Below, in pieces: positions 11,665 to 22,508 of a stretch of 64,000 bases of DNA (the stretch's first letter is position 1; every line of letters begins with the position of its first letter). This DNA comes from Kalmusia sp. IMI 367209 (taxonomy: Eukaryota; Ascomycota; Dothideomycetes; Pleosporales; Didymosphaeriaceae). The position numbers and the translations under genes were made by a program. Below the pieces are notes generated by a model. It made no database searches. It was given only the letters and a program-made list of their open reading frames with translations, and was not told the DNA's origin. Location: positions 1,364,001 through 1,428,000 of the forward strand of contig JAPEUQ010000009.1 of NCBI GenBank assembly GCA_027946365.1. The letters run 5' to 3'.

Positions 11665-12871
11665 ATGCCTCCTAAAGTCCACGAAGATGAGTATTACCAA
11701 GCTTATTGCCGCGCGCCCGGCGTTCCGACCGCCTTCCCATTCATGGAGGTAAGTGATAATGATGGGGTTGGCAATAGGTTGCCATGGGCTTCTCAACCCT
11801 TTACTGATAACATATAGGATGGAGACAGGCCCTATCTTGGTGACTACAAGTGCCGCGCTCAAGGCGAAGATGGACAGCATTGTGGTGTAAGTAATGTCTT
11901 GAGAAGGTGTTGTCAACCCAATCTGAACCCCTACAGAAAACCCTTACACCAGATAATATGAAGGTCCACTACAAGAAATGGCACGATATCAAGCTAGGAG
12001 ATGGAGGTAAAGGTGGCAACCCTAGTATTGCCAGAATCAAGGAGTCACTGGGTAGGTGTTGTCAACCCGTTGCCAACCCGTTGCTAACCCCATGTCAGCA
12101 TTCTACAAGACCAACATGAAAGCATTAGCTGAAAAAGACCCAAGTATCCTGGTTACCCCTCCTCCAGCGCCCCAGGCTCTTCTGATTGCATCGGCAACCC
12201 CGTCTCAACGGGATCCCAACCCCTCCCAGCCATCACCAACTCCAACAAGCCCAACTAAGAAGCGTACACTCCGGTCTACCCGCGGTGGTCGTGGTGGTGG
12301 CCGTGGAAGCAAGCGTGGTGGTGGCCGTGGAGGTATTGAGAAGGGTACTAGGAAGGTCAAGGGGTCCACAAGGGGTTCACGTGGTACTGTCAACGTGGAC
12401 GCTCAAGATCTTACTTTCGCATTTGATAGCACGCTACCGCGCCATGAACGCCCTAAGGTCCCTCGCATGCAAAGGCCAACAAAAGAATGGTGTCAAGAAA
12501 GGAGATGTAAGTGGACGGGTTGCCAACGGGCTGTCAACATGTTTTCAACCCCTTCTAACAATAAAATAGCCTGATTACGACACTCTTCACATTATCCTCA
12601 AGAACAACGGCATGGTATTCCCCTGCAAGAACTGTCACGATCTAGCTCAGGGGAGAGAACCTGGCCAATATGATGGTATGTTCGCCTTGTCAACCCGACT
12701 CCAACCCCTTCTCAACCCAATCTCACTGTTTTAGGGTGCTACTTCAGCAAAGCGTGCGAAAACACCTTTTACCATGATTGGGGCTATCCTAATCCTGGAG
12801 ATGACGACTACTCAACCTCAGCGCATGAGGCCTCTGAGCATGCTGGAGATAGCGAGGAGGATGCTATCTAG
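11665..12871 (+). CDS. Transposon-borne zinc-finger / basic-repeat protein
   Basis: It starts at ATG 11665. The first exons (11665-11748, 11818-11886, 11937-12051, then from 12099) join in frame. The N-terminal part contains a C2H2-like arrangement (Cys and Cys in the YKCRAQGEDGQHCG segment, then H-x4-H in KVHYKKWHD), suggesting nucleic-acid binding. A Pro/Ser/Thr linker and an Arg/Gly-rich stretch (RGG-type, about 12280-12380) follow. The last two exons (about 12570-12674 and from 12734) carry CKNC...CYFSKAC...H, a second probable zinc site, then an acidic tail ending at 12871. The frame needed before the 12512-12569 intron differs from the frame leaving the Arg/Gly exon, so either an intron is missed or the copy has an indel near 12380-12510. 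Probably an accessory DNA-binding protein of the element; no homologue recognised. Confidence 0.5.
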
Positions 12872-13252
12872 GGGTTGTGATGGTGTTGTCAAGGCGTTCT
12901 CAACGCGTTCAGTTGCATATACCCAGCAAATTTGGCTATGGATTCATGGAGATCACGAAGTAATTGAGCAGGGTTGATATCTCGAAGACGATAGGTAGGG
13001 GTTGACATGGGGTTCTCGAGACGTTGATATGGTCTACCCAATACTCTGGCTGTGAGCTATTAGAGTATATACCTAGTTACCAGATAGCTGAATACCATAC
13101 CAAAGGGGTTCTCAAGGCACTCAATATATTTAAATCTCCTCTTATTATCCCTATCAATTATATATACAAACTTTTTACTATTCAAACACCTATTTAGCTT
13201 CCAACAATATATACATTTGGTATATTACAAAGGCATAATAATAAAGCCTTCC

Positions 13253-16200
13253 CTAGGGGTTGGGAGGGGGTACGGAACCCCTCCGCATTGCCTCGATTTC
13301 CAACTCAAGCTTTTCATTCATCAACTCCTTTTGTTTTATAGCTGCCGCCCGTTCACGTAATTCAAGCTCCGCTCGTCTAGCCTCAAGGTCCATATTATGA
13401 TGAATAGCTTGACGTTGAAGGCTTGGTTCTAGTGAAGGTGTCCGAAAGGGGATAGATATAGGTTGGGAAGCGGTTGTCAAGGGCTGCGAAGACTCACTTG
13501 CTGGTGATGATGATGATAAACCCCTTGCTAGCCGGTCACCAACATCACTTCTACGCTTTGAGGATGCCCTAGGCTTCACAAAACCAGTCGAGGACCCGCG
13601 TGCCATAGATCTCTCTTCCTCGTCACTAGCAGAATCATCTACTTGCTCAATGCTAGTCCTTCGCTTCCGTTTACGATCTAAACGTGTTAGCATAGGGATG
13701 TGAAGGGGTTAGAACTATGTATATATACTTTCTCTACGCATTTTTATATTCTCCCTAGCTGAAGGGGGCAGTCTTTGAATACCCATGGCGTAGACCCATT
13801 ATGTTGCGTGCCAATTGTTGATCAATATCACGATCATCAAGTTTCATAGCCCTTAAGGCGTTAGTATTGCCTTCTTTTAGGGTTGATAACACCTACATAA
13901 GGATTGCAGGGAGTAAATTTAGCTGTTTACCATATGAGTATGACTTTTTACCTGTCTGCTCAACATGGTTGGAGGTGTTCTCAAGGCGATACCAATCATC
14001 CCGGGCCATCTTAGAGATATAGCGACAGAGGCCATATGCAAACGTAGTAGTATGTTTATGTTTAGCCCAGTTTTGTACTACGATCTGTTCATCACCTTAG
14101 TAAGGTGTTAGTATAGTATCTATAACCTCTTATTTTTAACTTACGTTCAAGCTCAGATAGGATTTTACTATATTGATCCCAACTACGTGCGTGTAAAATT
14201 GACCACATCTTTTCTATTATACCTGGGTCTGGGTATTCCATCCGGTTCTCAACGCGTTCTATACCCATTTTGAAGTGGTGTGAGCAAAACTTTACTGTAT
14301 GAGCAATATGATAGCGCCATGGCCGACTAAATGGGTCAATATGGCGTAAGTACCGCCCAAACCCTGTATAATGGCTTTAGAACATGTTATAAAGGGGTTG
14401 TGAGGGGGTTGTGATTGCCTTGAGGAGGGGTACTAACCTCCAAATTGAGCGCCATCCATATCTGCAGTGACACCTATAAATCCTGTCTGGTGAATATGAC
14501 GCCACTGTACTGGCTGACCAGAGAGTTTCTCAACCCATTTAAAGAGGATCTGAAAGGCTTGAGAATATGATCGGCGTCTCTTTGTATTCATATAAATACG
14601 GGCAAGAGTAAATACTATATATTTAGCTATTATCAACATCTTGAGAAGGGGTTTCCATACACTTCCCATGCTGTTCATTAAAGTAAGCTATTATAAGTTC
14701 CTGCCAGGGTTCACGATTGCGTTGGAATGATACGTCAATCTGAAAGCTAGCTAAGCTTATAAGTGTAATGGCCTGCTCTTTTCTCATTGTAAGGATAAGA
14801 GTGCCTAATTGGGAATGATGTATCTCGCGGATATATGCCTGAAGGGGATGAGAAGGTGTATGCAGGGGGGTTGAGAAGGGTATTCGAACCGTGTCAATAT
14901 TCTTATGGCGCATATCCATTTCAAATTGGACGCCAGCTAGATCCTGACCTGATGGGAACATATTGAGCTTTTCCTTATAAATAATAGCTCGTAGGCGATC
15001 AAGGTTATTAAGCGTTGCATGGATTTGACCAAATGAATTTACGCCGTATTTTTTGGCATAGTGAGTCCATGAATGGACCACGTAGGAATGAAGCTAGTTG
15101 AGGTTACCTTATAAACCCCTTGAGGTTGGGTTAGGAAGAACATACCACAGGTTAGGCTAGGATCCTTAACCCGGCGGATAAGCTCTATAAGTTCAGTTGC
15201 GAGGACGCTAGGTAGCTTTGTAGGTGGTGGTGGTGGGTGGGTATGTATACCATGTGAGGTAAATAGAAAGAAGGGATTCTCAACTAGATTTGTAGGGATT
15301 AAGATATTAAACTCAACTTCACATGGTTGCTTTTCCAGCTTCCCATGTCCCTGTGGATGATCAACGTCTTATGAAGGCGTTAGTATTCCCTATTTAATAA
15401 CTTTATAACCTAGTTACATACCACAGTTAGCTAGCTTTGTAGTAGTTGGAAGTATAACTGCACATGTATCTTGGGGGCCTTGGGTTACTTCTAAACCCGT
15501 TGCGAAGAGGTACTGGAGGTGTTCGATAGAGTATTGGTAGGAAATCTTCCGAAAGTAATGTTTATCTGGTGTATGTGGACCCTGATATGCCTGACAGCCA
15601 ATATAGTAGGAAGGGGAACCAGAGGAATCCTAAGGGTATTAGAAGGGGTTATGAATAGGTCTAGTTAGTAACTAGTTAGTATTGAACTACTTACCATAGT
15701 ACGGCTTCGTCTAATAACAGGGCCACATGTTGAACCCTGCGATGGGCAGAAAACACCACCCTGAAAGCGATGCATAATAGCTGTATACCAACTAAATACG
15801 TTAATAAGGCCTTCAGAATACCTTGAGGAGGCCTACCTAGTAGACCTTCTTTTGCGTGGGTCTAATTCCCCTCGATATGCATCTAATCGAGCATTCCGCA
15901 TATGTTCCCAAGTCTCTTCATTTACATGCGTATGCGAAAATGTTGCTAAGGCGTTGTCAAGGTATTGGCATCGCTTAATCCCTGTGCAGATAGACCGGAT
16001 CCGTGAAGCACTTGAGTTAAAGAAGGGAGAGACCGTGCGTTTCATGGGACCTTTCAACCGTCTGCAATACTGCATCTAAGGTCATGAGAAGGCATTAGTA
16101 TGGGGTTGGGGAGGGGATCATACTGAGTCTCCTTCTGCCCTTGCCTGCTCAAGCGTAGCTCTTTCCCTGCCAATATGGACGACAAATGTATGCCCATCTA

Positions 16201-16583
16201 CACTTGTTTGGGGGTAATCAGGTAATAAGCCAACATGTGTAATTGTCTTTGTCATCAGTGGTGGAGTCCCCGAGGTAAGAACGCTTAGCGTAAAATTATC
16301 ATCCTATGGGGTTGAGAACGGGTTCAGAACACCTTGCCATCATGTTGGTACATACACATTCACGATCTTCTTCCTCGTTTTCCGCTGTTGGTAAAGCCTC
16401 TGTAGTAGAGCTTACGTCCTCATCTCTCTCTTCATTCTCACTACTATCAGAGAAATGGCTTTGGGACAGTTCGATTGCTAATATGGTTAGTAGGTATTCT
16501 CAACCCCCTTCATAACCCATCCAGAACTTACATTGCTGCCATTCCTCAATACTTCCAGACACTACTCCTTCATCCATTTCCAT
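13253..16583 (-). CDS. Probable DDE-type transposase of the element, intron-rich
   Basis: It starts at ATG 16583 (MEMDEGVV) and runs leftward through about a dozen exons separated by introns of 40-75 nt. An acidic Ser/Glu-rich N-terminus is followed by a globular region. Candidate catalytic aspartates are in QIDVSFQ (codon 14734-14736) and TADMDGAQFGG (codons 14460-14462 and 14454-14456). The latter leads into GFGRYL and then KFCSHHF near 14290, a Cys/His arrangement seen after the second Asp in Mutator-like and KDZ transposases. The third acidic residue is not certain. The last exon (13253 to about 13684) encodes a basic patch followed by a Ser-rich linker and a Glu/Arg coiled coil (from about 13400 down). 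The joins at 13900-13960 and 13685-13790 are my least certain; the last exon could instead be a separate small protein starting at 13693. Confidence 0.62.
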
Positions 16584-16775
16584 GAGATACTGAAGGGGTT
16601 TGTAAGGTGTTAGTGACTAGTTCCTGTCCCCTAGCGTTATGCAACTATATTTTCTTGGGGTAAGTGGGGTGTAGGAAGGAGGAAGCTGGGGCGACCAAGG
16701 CTAGGATGTACCCCACCAAGAAGTTTGTCAGCACACCAAGAGTTACTAGCGTAAATTTTTTTCTTGGTCGCCTGA

Positions 16776-16807
16776 GCTTTTAGCGTGGTCGGCTCAACTA
16801 CATGCAC
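16776..16807 (-). repeat. Right terminal inverted repeat
   Basis: Partner of 11519-11550. The core GCTTTTAGCGTGGT reads toward the element edge and stops directly at the right CCACTTTAGG copy. Confidence 0.72.
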
Positions 16808-16817
16808 CCACTTTAGG
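16808..16817. repeat. Right target-site duplication of transposon
   Basis: CCACTTTAGG, identical to 11509-11518 in direct orientation. Confidence 0.75.
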
Positions 16818-17261
16818 TAACCCTTGTGCGACCTTCGTCATGTAACCAATCACACATTCAGCTGCGTGCTTACATATCATCCTATAATACTTCTAACACC
16901 ATATGCTGCTCCGCAGTTTGTGCTTGTACTCAAGCTCAGCCGCGACTTTCGTGCGACAGAGGTTTAAGACTTTCGATATTGAGTATAGCGACTGAGATCC
17001 TGTGAGCAGAATTAATCATGAATAAGGGCGCGCTTTGAAATGCGCAATTCGATTATGTTACATTAACTCTATCTATGAGGTGATCAATGTACAGAGTGCG
17101 ATTCAAGCCGAAAGGGTGCTCGGCCTAGAACATCAAGTCATTCCTTTCGCCGCAATAAGTCTGCCTTAGTGTCTGGGGCTGAAATGTGTGACTTGACGCT
17201 ATTACTGCCGTGATGACGAAGAACGTATGCAAGTGCAGGGGTACTGTCTTAACCAAATCGG
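16818..17261. other. Intergenic, no gene seen
   Basis: No open frame of note. This is the original host sequence on the right of the transposon and the 3' side of the next gene. Confidence 0.5.
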
Positions 17262-18936
17262 CTAAGCGTCTTCAGCCTCGATCTCCACCAGCATCGGTGT
17301 GACATCCCCTGTTGGCCAGCGCAGAATGCTCAAAACCTCATCACGAATGCTGCTATCGTTGCTTGTAAATACACCTTCGACCCAAAGCACACTCTTTACT
17401 ATGTGCATGAGCTCGTCCCAATCTTGAATTTGCAATCCACCCATAAGCACGGCGAGGATGAAAGCGAACTGGCTTCTCTGTTGCGGATCGCGTGTCTCGA
17501 CACCGGCGAAATATACGGACCATATTAGTAGCGGCTTGAGCTCGCCCCATTCGATCATGTGACTATAAAGCGCGGAAAGTAAATTTGTGGTGAGATTGAA
17601 TGTCCAGACAGGACTTGCCCCGAGCCATCGCCATATAGGCGCCAGGAAGAGCATTGTTCCTAGACGACAAACTTCTTCCATCACGTTCTCTGAATCACTT
17701 CCGCGGACGAGTGGCCGAATAGCAAGAAGGCGGACCATTGTGGGCTCCATCCAGCAGCCTGTTGTTTCTGCAAGCTTGAACTCCTTTTCCGTAAAACCGC
17801 GATCGAGCATAATCAATTGAGCGACGTCGTCGAAGATATCTATCCAATCCAGCATAGTAGGAAACCTTTGTTTCCATTTGAGGGAAATCGTGTTGAACGG
17901 TCGTGGGGATCCTGGAGGAGACCGTGAGTTGGCTTGCCATCGCTTCGGTAGTGGGATGACGGGAGGAATGTCTTGAGAAAAAGCCCCAACGAGATCTGAC
18001 CTGTATAAAACTTTAGCCGAAGATCAGGAAATGATTTGCATCCGGTTGAATGAAAACCTACCAAGACAAAGTCACTCGAAGTGACTCCTGAGTGATATTG
18101 TTGACGCCGCCCCTTAGAGTAGTCATTCGAATCATGGCGTCACGATGGTGTTCCCACCCCGCGAAAGCGCCTAGGATATACTATCCCAAAGTTAGTAGTA
18201 GTAACTGAAATGTAATACTAGGGCGAATGACAAGCTAAGTCGAAGCAGAATACGTGATACAAAAGATGGAAAGCCCTCAAAATTTTGTCCTCTGGCTGTA
18301 GACGAAAACTTACATGATGGCACATAAAGGACAATACAGCTCCTAACATTTCATCGCTGGCATGGTGCTTAGGGTCTTTCATCTTTTCGCTCATCATACG
18401 AAGAGCATTATTCTGTTGCGCTAAACTTAATGCGTCATCTCGTTGTACGAATGCCCCAGTCAGCTCTTTTAGCATATATAAGCGCGCGTTTGCGAGGACA
18501 TTGTAAAAGGCTGCCTTATCAGATAGTCCCACAGGATACCAGGCGCCTCTGAGTTGCCGAGAATGCGCACTGTTCTCTCGGAAGACTGCACGATGTCAGC
18601 ACCCGTAGCCGGGGTGTAAATTTACGCGACCGCTACAAGTCAGAACTTACTGAAGGCAACCAAACCACGTGATGTTTCATCTAGATCTATAGGATATGGA
18701 CTAAAGGGATCGACTTCTCCTCCACCTAAACGGTCGATAGCAGCAGGACTTGCCGCTGGTTTTCGGAATTCGAGCACAATCTCGTTCCTTTCGCGTTTGG
18801 TCTTTGGTTTCCTTCGAGCTCGTCCCACCTCACTCATTGCTAGTCGACGAATACGAAGCTGCGTGTCCGAGTCCTTGAGTTCATCGGGATGTGAAAGGTT
18901 GACAAAATTGAAGATGGGTTTTGCTGAACGGTCCAT
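17262..18936 (-). CDS. Fungal transcription-factor-domain protein (tachykinin-family / DUF3468-like)
   Basis: The N-terminal exon has the segment HPDELKDSDTQLRIRRLA followed by a basic RRKPKTKRER stretch, a pattern I associate with a family of fungal proteins annotated as tachykinin family or fungal-specific transcription factor domain. The following exons carry the all-helical middle region and a C-terminal region (LPKRW, then LDWIDIFDDV) ending at 17262. No Zn2Cys6 cluster is present, so DNA binding, if any, would rely on the basic N-terminal segment. I start at ATG 18936, which directly precedes the conserved FNFVNL motif; an in-frame ATG at 19005 would add 23 residues. The intron from about 18313 down to 18188 is longer than usual and contains a copy of a short dispersed repeat (18254-18300). 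Confidence 0.72.
18254..18300 (+). repeat. Short dispersed repeat, copy A (inside an intron)
   Basis: It aligns with 55407-55453 over about 47 bases (shared TGATACAA, TGGAAAG, CCTCAAA and TTTG blocks) and more weakly with 52784-52866 and 50464-50545. Confidence 0.45.
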
Positions 18937-20240
18937 GATGACGGTAGCTCTCGGAGTGATTGTTGAGACACCACAACCAGGGATACTTTGAGACTGATAT
19001 ACCATGGTCTTGGGTGTCGGGCAAAATGTGCCTGACCAATGTATCCCAGATGCGTATCACCTGGAGGTAGACCAAAATGGTGTGTCGCGGCGTCGCCGAT
19101 ACGTCATCGCCTCAAACATGCCATCAGAACATAGAGAAAGGGCAGAGACTCAAACGTTTTGGTAAGATTCATTAAGAATCATTGCATTTCGAGGTTGGTA
19201 ATGAAGCAAGTCGCGGGACAACAGAGAGCCGAACCTGAAGTGTACGTAGTGTAAGATAGGTTGACTAATACACTGTGATTTAGTCATCCATTCTACACTA
19301 GTGGAAAGCGCAATTCAGAAAGATCCAGCATTGACCAAGCCTGTCATAGTACGGTGAATTACATTTGAATCATCCCTGGAAACTTGGAAACCAGCCCTCG
19401 TTCACCCGTCGTCCACCCGTCGTCCGTGAATGTGGTTTAACTTTTCCCTAAGAAATGCCAAGATCGCAATCCACGCTAGCTTTATGCGAGCTAGCGTGAA
19501 CGTCTCGCGTTGCCTTAAATTTTCACCTGCAGCCTCACACCGTCCCTCTTCTCAACGCATCCATCAGACAGTTCAGCCTCCCATCTCACCATCTCCCTAC
19601 GTTTTGTATCGAGTTCTAGAGTTATCACCATTGGGCGGCTGCGATTCAGCGATGCGGAGAGGGACGATAACCGCTCCATTAGAGCTGGCCGCGCATTTTC
19701 TTGGTTGCGCGGGCGGTGTCATAGGATCGGCACATTCTTATAACTTTATACTTGCTATTCTTGCAGAGCATCCAAGCCATTACACCAGGATGATTCTTGC
19801 TGCTGTGCAGTGCCACGTATAATACGCATTTTTGAGATCGCCTGACAACATATAAGCCTTCTTCCCTACAAATTATGCTCGGATCGTCGCTTCTGCGCTT
19901 AATATCCTAGCTCCAGATGAATGGCCGACAGCCTAGTGACTCCAGTCGCAGTGGTCTAGCTCTTTCCCCGATCCAGAAGTTGTTCAAGGCTTGCTGTAGT
20001 GATGTTTGAATTCTTATATATTCAATATTCTATCCCTTCTCTCTCCTCCGGCTCTCCGACCCTCCACGGATGCTTGTATAATGCAAAGTAAACGAATACA
20101 GATATGTAACATTAAAGAGCTATCTCGATCCCTTCATGAACTAGCATTACTCCTTGGATTGAAATACTGATCCGAAGACGTATCCTGAGCTCATTGTAAG
20201 CATCTCAAATGAGCGCAACTGAATTACATCAGGCTGTCAA
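18937..20240. other. Intergenic, no gene seen
   Basis: A 130-codon open frame at 19430-19822 has no domain, no conserved-looking composition and no neighbouring exons. Nothing else is supported. Confidence 0.45.
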
Positions 20241-22295
20241 CTACAGTCTGCTCGTTGTCGGCGATGGTATAGGGCCTGTGTCCCCAAAAAAAATGCTTCT
20301 ATCCACGCGCACCGCATCTTTCCACTGCAACGCACTCACCGGGCCTTCTCCGAGCGCTTTGGAAATCACCCATCTCTTCGCGATTTCGGTTCCGATACTG
20401 TCCTTATTGACAGTGGCATCGTAGATGAGTAAACAGCCGCACACGATCGTATCAATATGCTCCAATATCTCGCGGCCACGGTACAGCAAGTCCTCCTTCA
20501 GCAATCCCCGCGTGAGTGCTAAGAGTCCTTGAAGTTTCACTTTTAGCAATGCCGTTTCTTCCTCGAAATTGACTGTGCAGTTGCTTAGTACGCCTCGCGC
20601 CCATGGTGCGAACACACTCTCGAGCACATTGCCACCGCCTATCCGTTTGTCGAGCAAAACGCGCACGACGTCTTCCGCCATGACATTGACCGTACCCTCC
20701 CAAATTGGGTTCACCAGTGTATCGCGATAAACTTTCGCAATATTCATCAACCCTCCATCTTCATTATTCTCGCAATACCCTACGCCACCGAGGCACTCCA
20801 TACATTCTCTCAATCCATGCACCGCAGCGACACTAACCTGTGCCTTCATGACAGGAGTCAGAAGACGTTGGAGAGCCATCTGGGTCGATCCGTCACGGGG
20901 TATTAGTCGGGAGGCTTTGGTGTTCGCTACCATTTTCTCCCATTCCTGCTCAGCAGCACCTTGCAGTGCAACGTTGAAGAAGGCAAAATGTGCCGCGCCG
21001 TAGTATTTCACAGTTTCATTCGCCATCCATCGGAGGTGCGCGGGGTTGTCTTGTAGCAGACCTCCACGCACTTTGCGTACCTTGGAGTAAGCGCGGCATA
21101 CTGCAAGACCCCGGCCCCAGCCACCTGTCGAGCCAGCACCAGTATACAGACGCGTAATGTTGAGGATTGAGGATATCTCTTTGATGCCTTGACCTTCTGT
21201 GCCGATAAGCCATCCGCGACTTCCCTTGAGTTCCAGCTCCGCCGTGGGTAGCGATTTCGTGCCGAGCTTATTCTTCAGCCGCGATATGCGGATACCATTC
21301 AACTCTGTCTGCGGTGGATATGACTCGTTGATGATGCTGGACGTAGAGGTGCTAGCTGCGCGGCGACGCATGGGGACATAGAAGGCGGAAAGTCCACCAT
21401 TGCCGGTACGGGCGAGAAGGACAGTCATCTCGGAATCAGTCGCGCTGCTGAACCATTTGAAACCATCGATGCTCCACGGACCGAGTTGCATCCCGACAGC
21501 ATCTGTTACTCCCCCTGCTGCTGATTCCTGCCTTTGCTGTTCGGACGTCACGCGCGTGGCTACTGTTTCGGTACCAGACACATCGCTACCACCAGTCCGC
21601 TCAGTCATCCATTGTCCACTCGTCCACGCCACTCCTGGATCCCGGCTGATTAATCTACGATACGCTTCCGCAAATACCTTCCCGCGCCCCGGCTGGTCAC
21701 CGTCTTCGTCGTTAAGATGCTTGCTGATCAGCAGAGCAGCACCATCTGTCATACTCATCGGGCAACCTGTCATTGTCGCGGTGCACCCCCATACGTGATT
21801 GAGTGCGAACTCATAGACGCGGCGGTTATAGTTCGTTTTGGTTTTATCGTAGGCTACAGCCACGACGCCCTCTTCGTACCCAATTTCTTTGAGCTTTTGC
21901 CATCCTGTTGTGGTCCACAACGGGTCGTACTTGTTCTCCTCGCCAAACGTAGTAAGTGGTCGGAGCACGGGATGGTTGGTCTCAGCATCCGTTGCGTGCT
22001 TCAGCACAGCTGGGTCGAGAGCCCGTCGGGCTAGGTGATGAATGTGTTGGGTCACATCAGCCACGTTACTAGGTAAATAGAGATCTGTCATGCGTGCGAG
22101 GACGCGGTCATCGGAAATGTCATTAGTACTTCCTTCAGCGGTGGAACGCGTGTATTGAGGCGGAAGGACAGGCAGCGCTTGAAAGAAGCCGGACGTGGAT
22201 GACGCAGGGGCAAAAGACTGGCGACTCATGATAGATGCAAGATTACATTCGATGGTTGAGGAATTGGCTGGCAACCATGGGTTTATATCCAGCAT
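20241..22295 (-). CDS. AidB-like acyl-CoA dehydrogenase
   Basis: A single uninterrupted frame of 684 residues. The middle holds the acyl-CoA dehydrogenase signature region SGQWMTERTGGSDVSGTET, the FAD-contacting segment typical of the AidB subgroup, and further on ECLGGVGYCEN near the catalytic region. AidB-type proteins are FAD flavoproteins, larger than ordinary acyl-CoA dehydrogenases; in bacteria AidB binds DNA in the alkylation response, while fungal members are mostly uncharacterised and may act on branched or unusual acyl-CoAs. The extra N-terminal residues could be trimmed: ATG codons at 22295 and about 22229 (MSRQSF) are both possible starts. No clear C-terminal peroxisome signal (it ends in TSRL, close to but not a canonical PTS1). 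Confidence 0.9.
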   Translation of the reverse strand: MLDINPWLPANSSTIECNLASIMSRQSFAPASSTSGFFQALPVLPPQYTRSTAEGSTNDISDDRVLARMTDLYLPSNVADVTQHIHHLARRALDPAVLKHATDAETNHPVLRPLTTFGEENKYDPLWTTTGWQKLKEIGYEEGVVAVAYDKTKTNYNRRVYEFALNHVWGCTATMTGCPMSMTDGAALLISKHLNDEDGDQPGRGKVFAEAYRRLISRDPGVAWTSGQWMTERTGGSDVSGTETVATRVTSEQQRQESAAGGVTDAVGMQLGPWSIDGFKWFSSATDSEMTVLLARTGNGGLSAFYVPMRRRAASTSTSSIINESYPPQTELNGIRISRLKNKLGTKSLPTAELELKGSRGWLIGTEGQGIKEISSILNITRLYTGAGSTGGWGRGLAVCRAYSKVRKVRGGLLQDNPAHLRWMANETVKYYGAAHFAFFNVALQGAAEQEWEKMVANTKASRLIPRDGSTQMALQRLLTPVMKAQVSVAAVHGLRECMECLGGVGYCENNEDGGLMNIAKVYRDTLVNPIWEGTVNVMAEDVVRVLLDKRIGGGNVLESVFAPWARGVLSNCTVNFEEETALLKVKLQGLLALTRGLLKEDLLYRGREILEHIDTIVCGCLLIYDATVNKDSIGTEIAKRWVISKALGEGPVSALQWKDAVRVDRSIFFGDTGPIPSPTTSRL

Positions 22296-22508
22296 GTGCG
22301 GAGTTCCAAGTTACCTCGGACCAGGACAGCCTGTGTCCAAACGAGGTATAGCGCCATGACCTGACATCTCGTATCGGCGAGGAAGGTGGACACCATAGAT
22401 TCACATTCGCACAAATGTCTAGAAGCTCTGCGAGCTCGATGTTTGCATATTGCTCAAAAATCCATGGAAGACGAGCGTTCTTACAGAGCTTTCATCAAAC
22501 CCTCGTGC

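Larger units (their letters stand above)
11519..16807. mobile_element. Complete-looking DNA transposon, about 5.3 kb, MULE-like by TSD length and transposase
   Basis: The ends are imperfect inverted repeats of about 32 bp with a well-kept inner core: GAGCCCACCACGCTAAAAGC at 11531-11550, and the same on the other strand with one change just inside 16796. The motif G-C-C/G-A-C-C-A recurs several times in both subterminal regions, for example after 11570 and near 16765. A perfect 10-bp direct repeat flanks the element. Inside are a + strand zinc-finger protein gene (11665-12871) and a - strand transposase gene (16583-13253). A 9-11 bp duplication is typical of Mutator-like elements; a DDE transposase with a Cys/His pair after the second Asp would fit MULE or KDZ-type relatives. 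Superfamily assignment is inference. The intact splice chain of most of the transposase and the perfect duplication suggest a fairly recent insertion. Confidence 0.78.
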
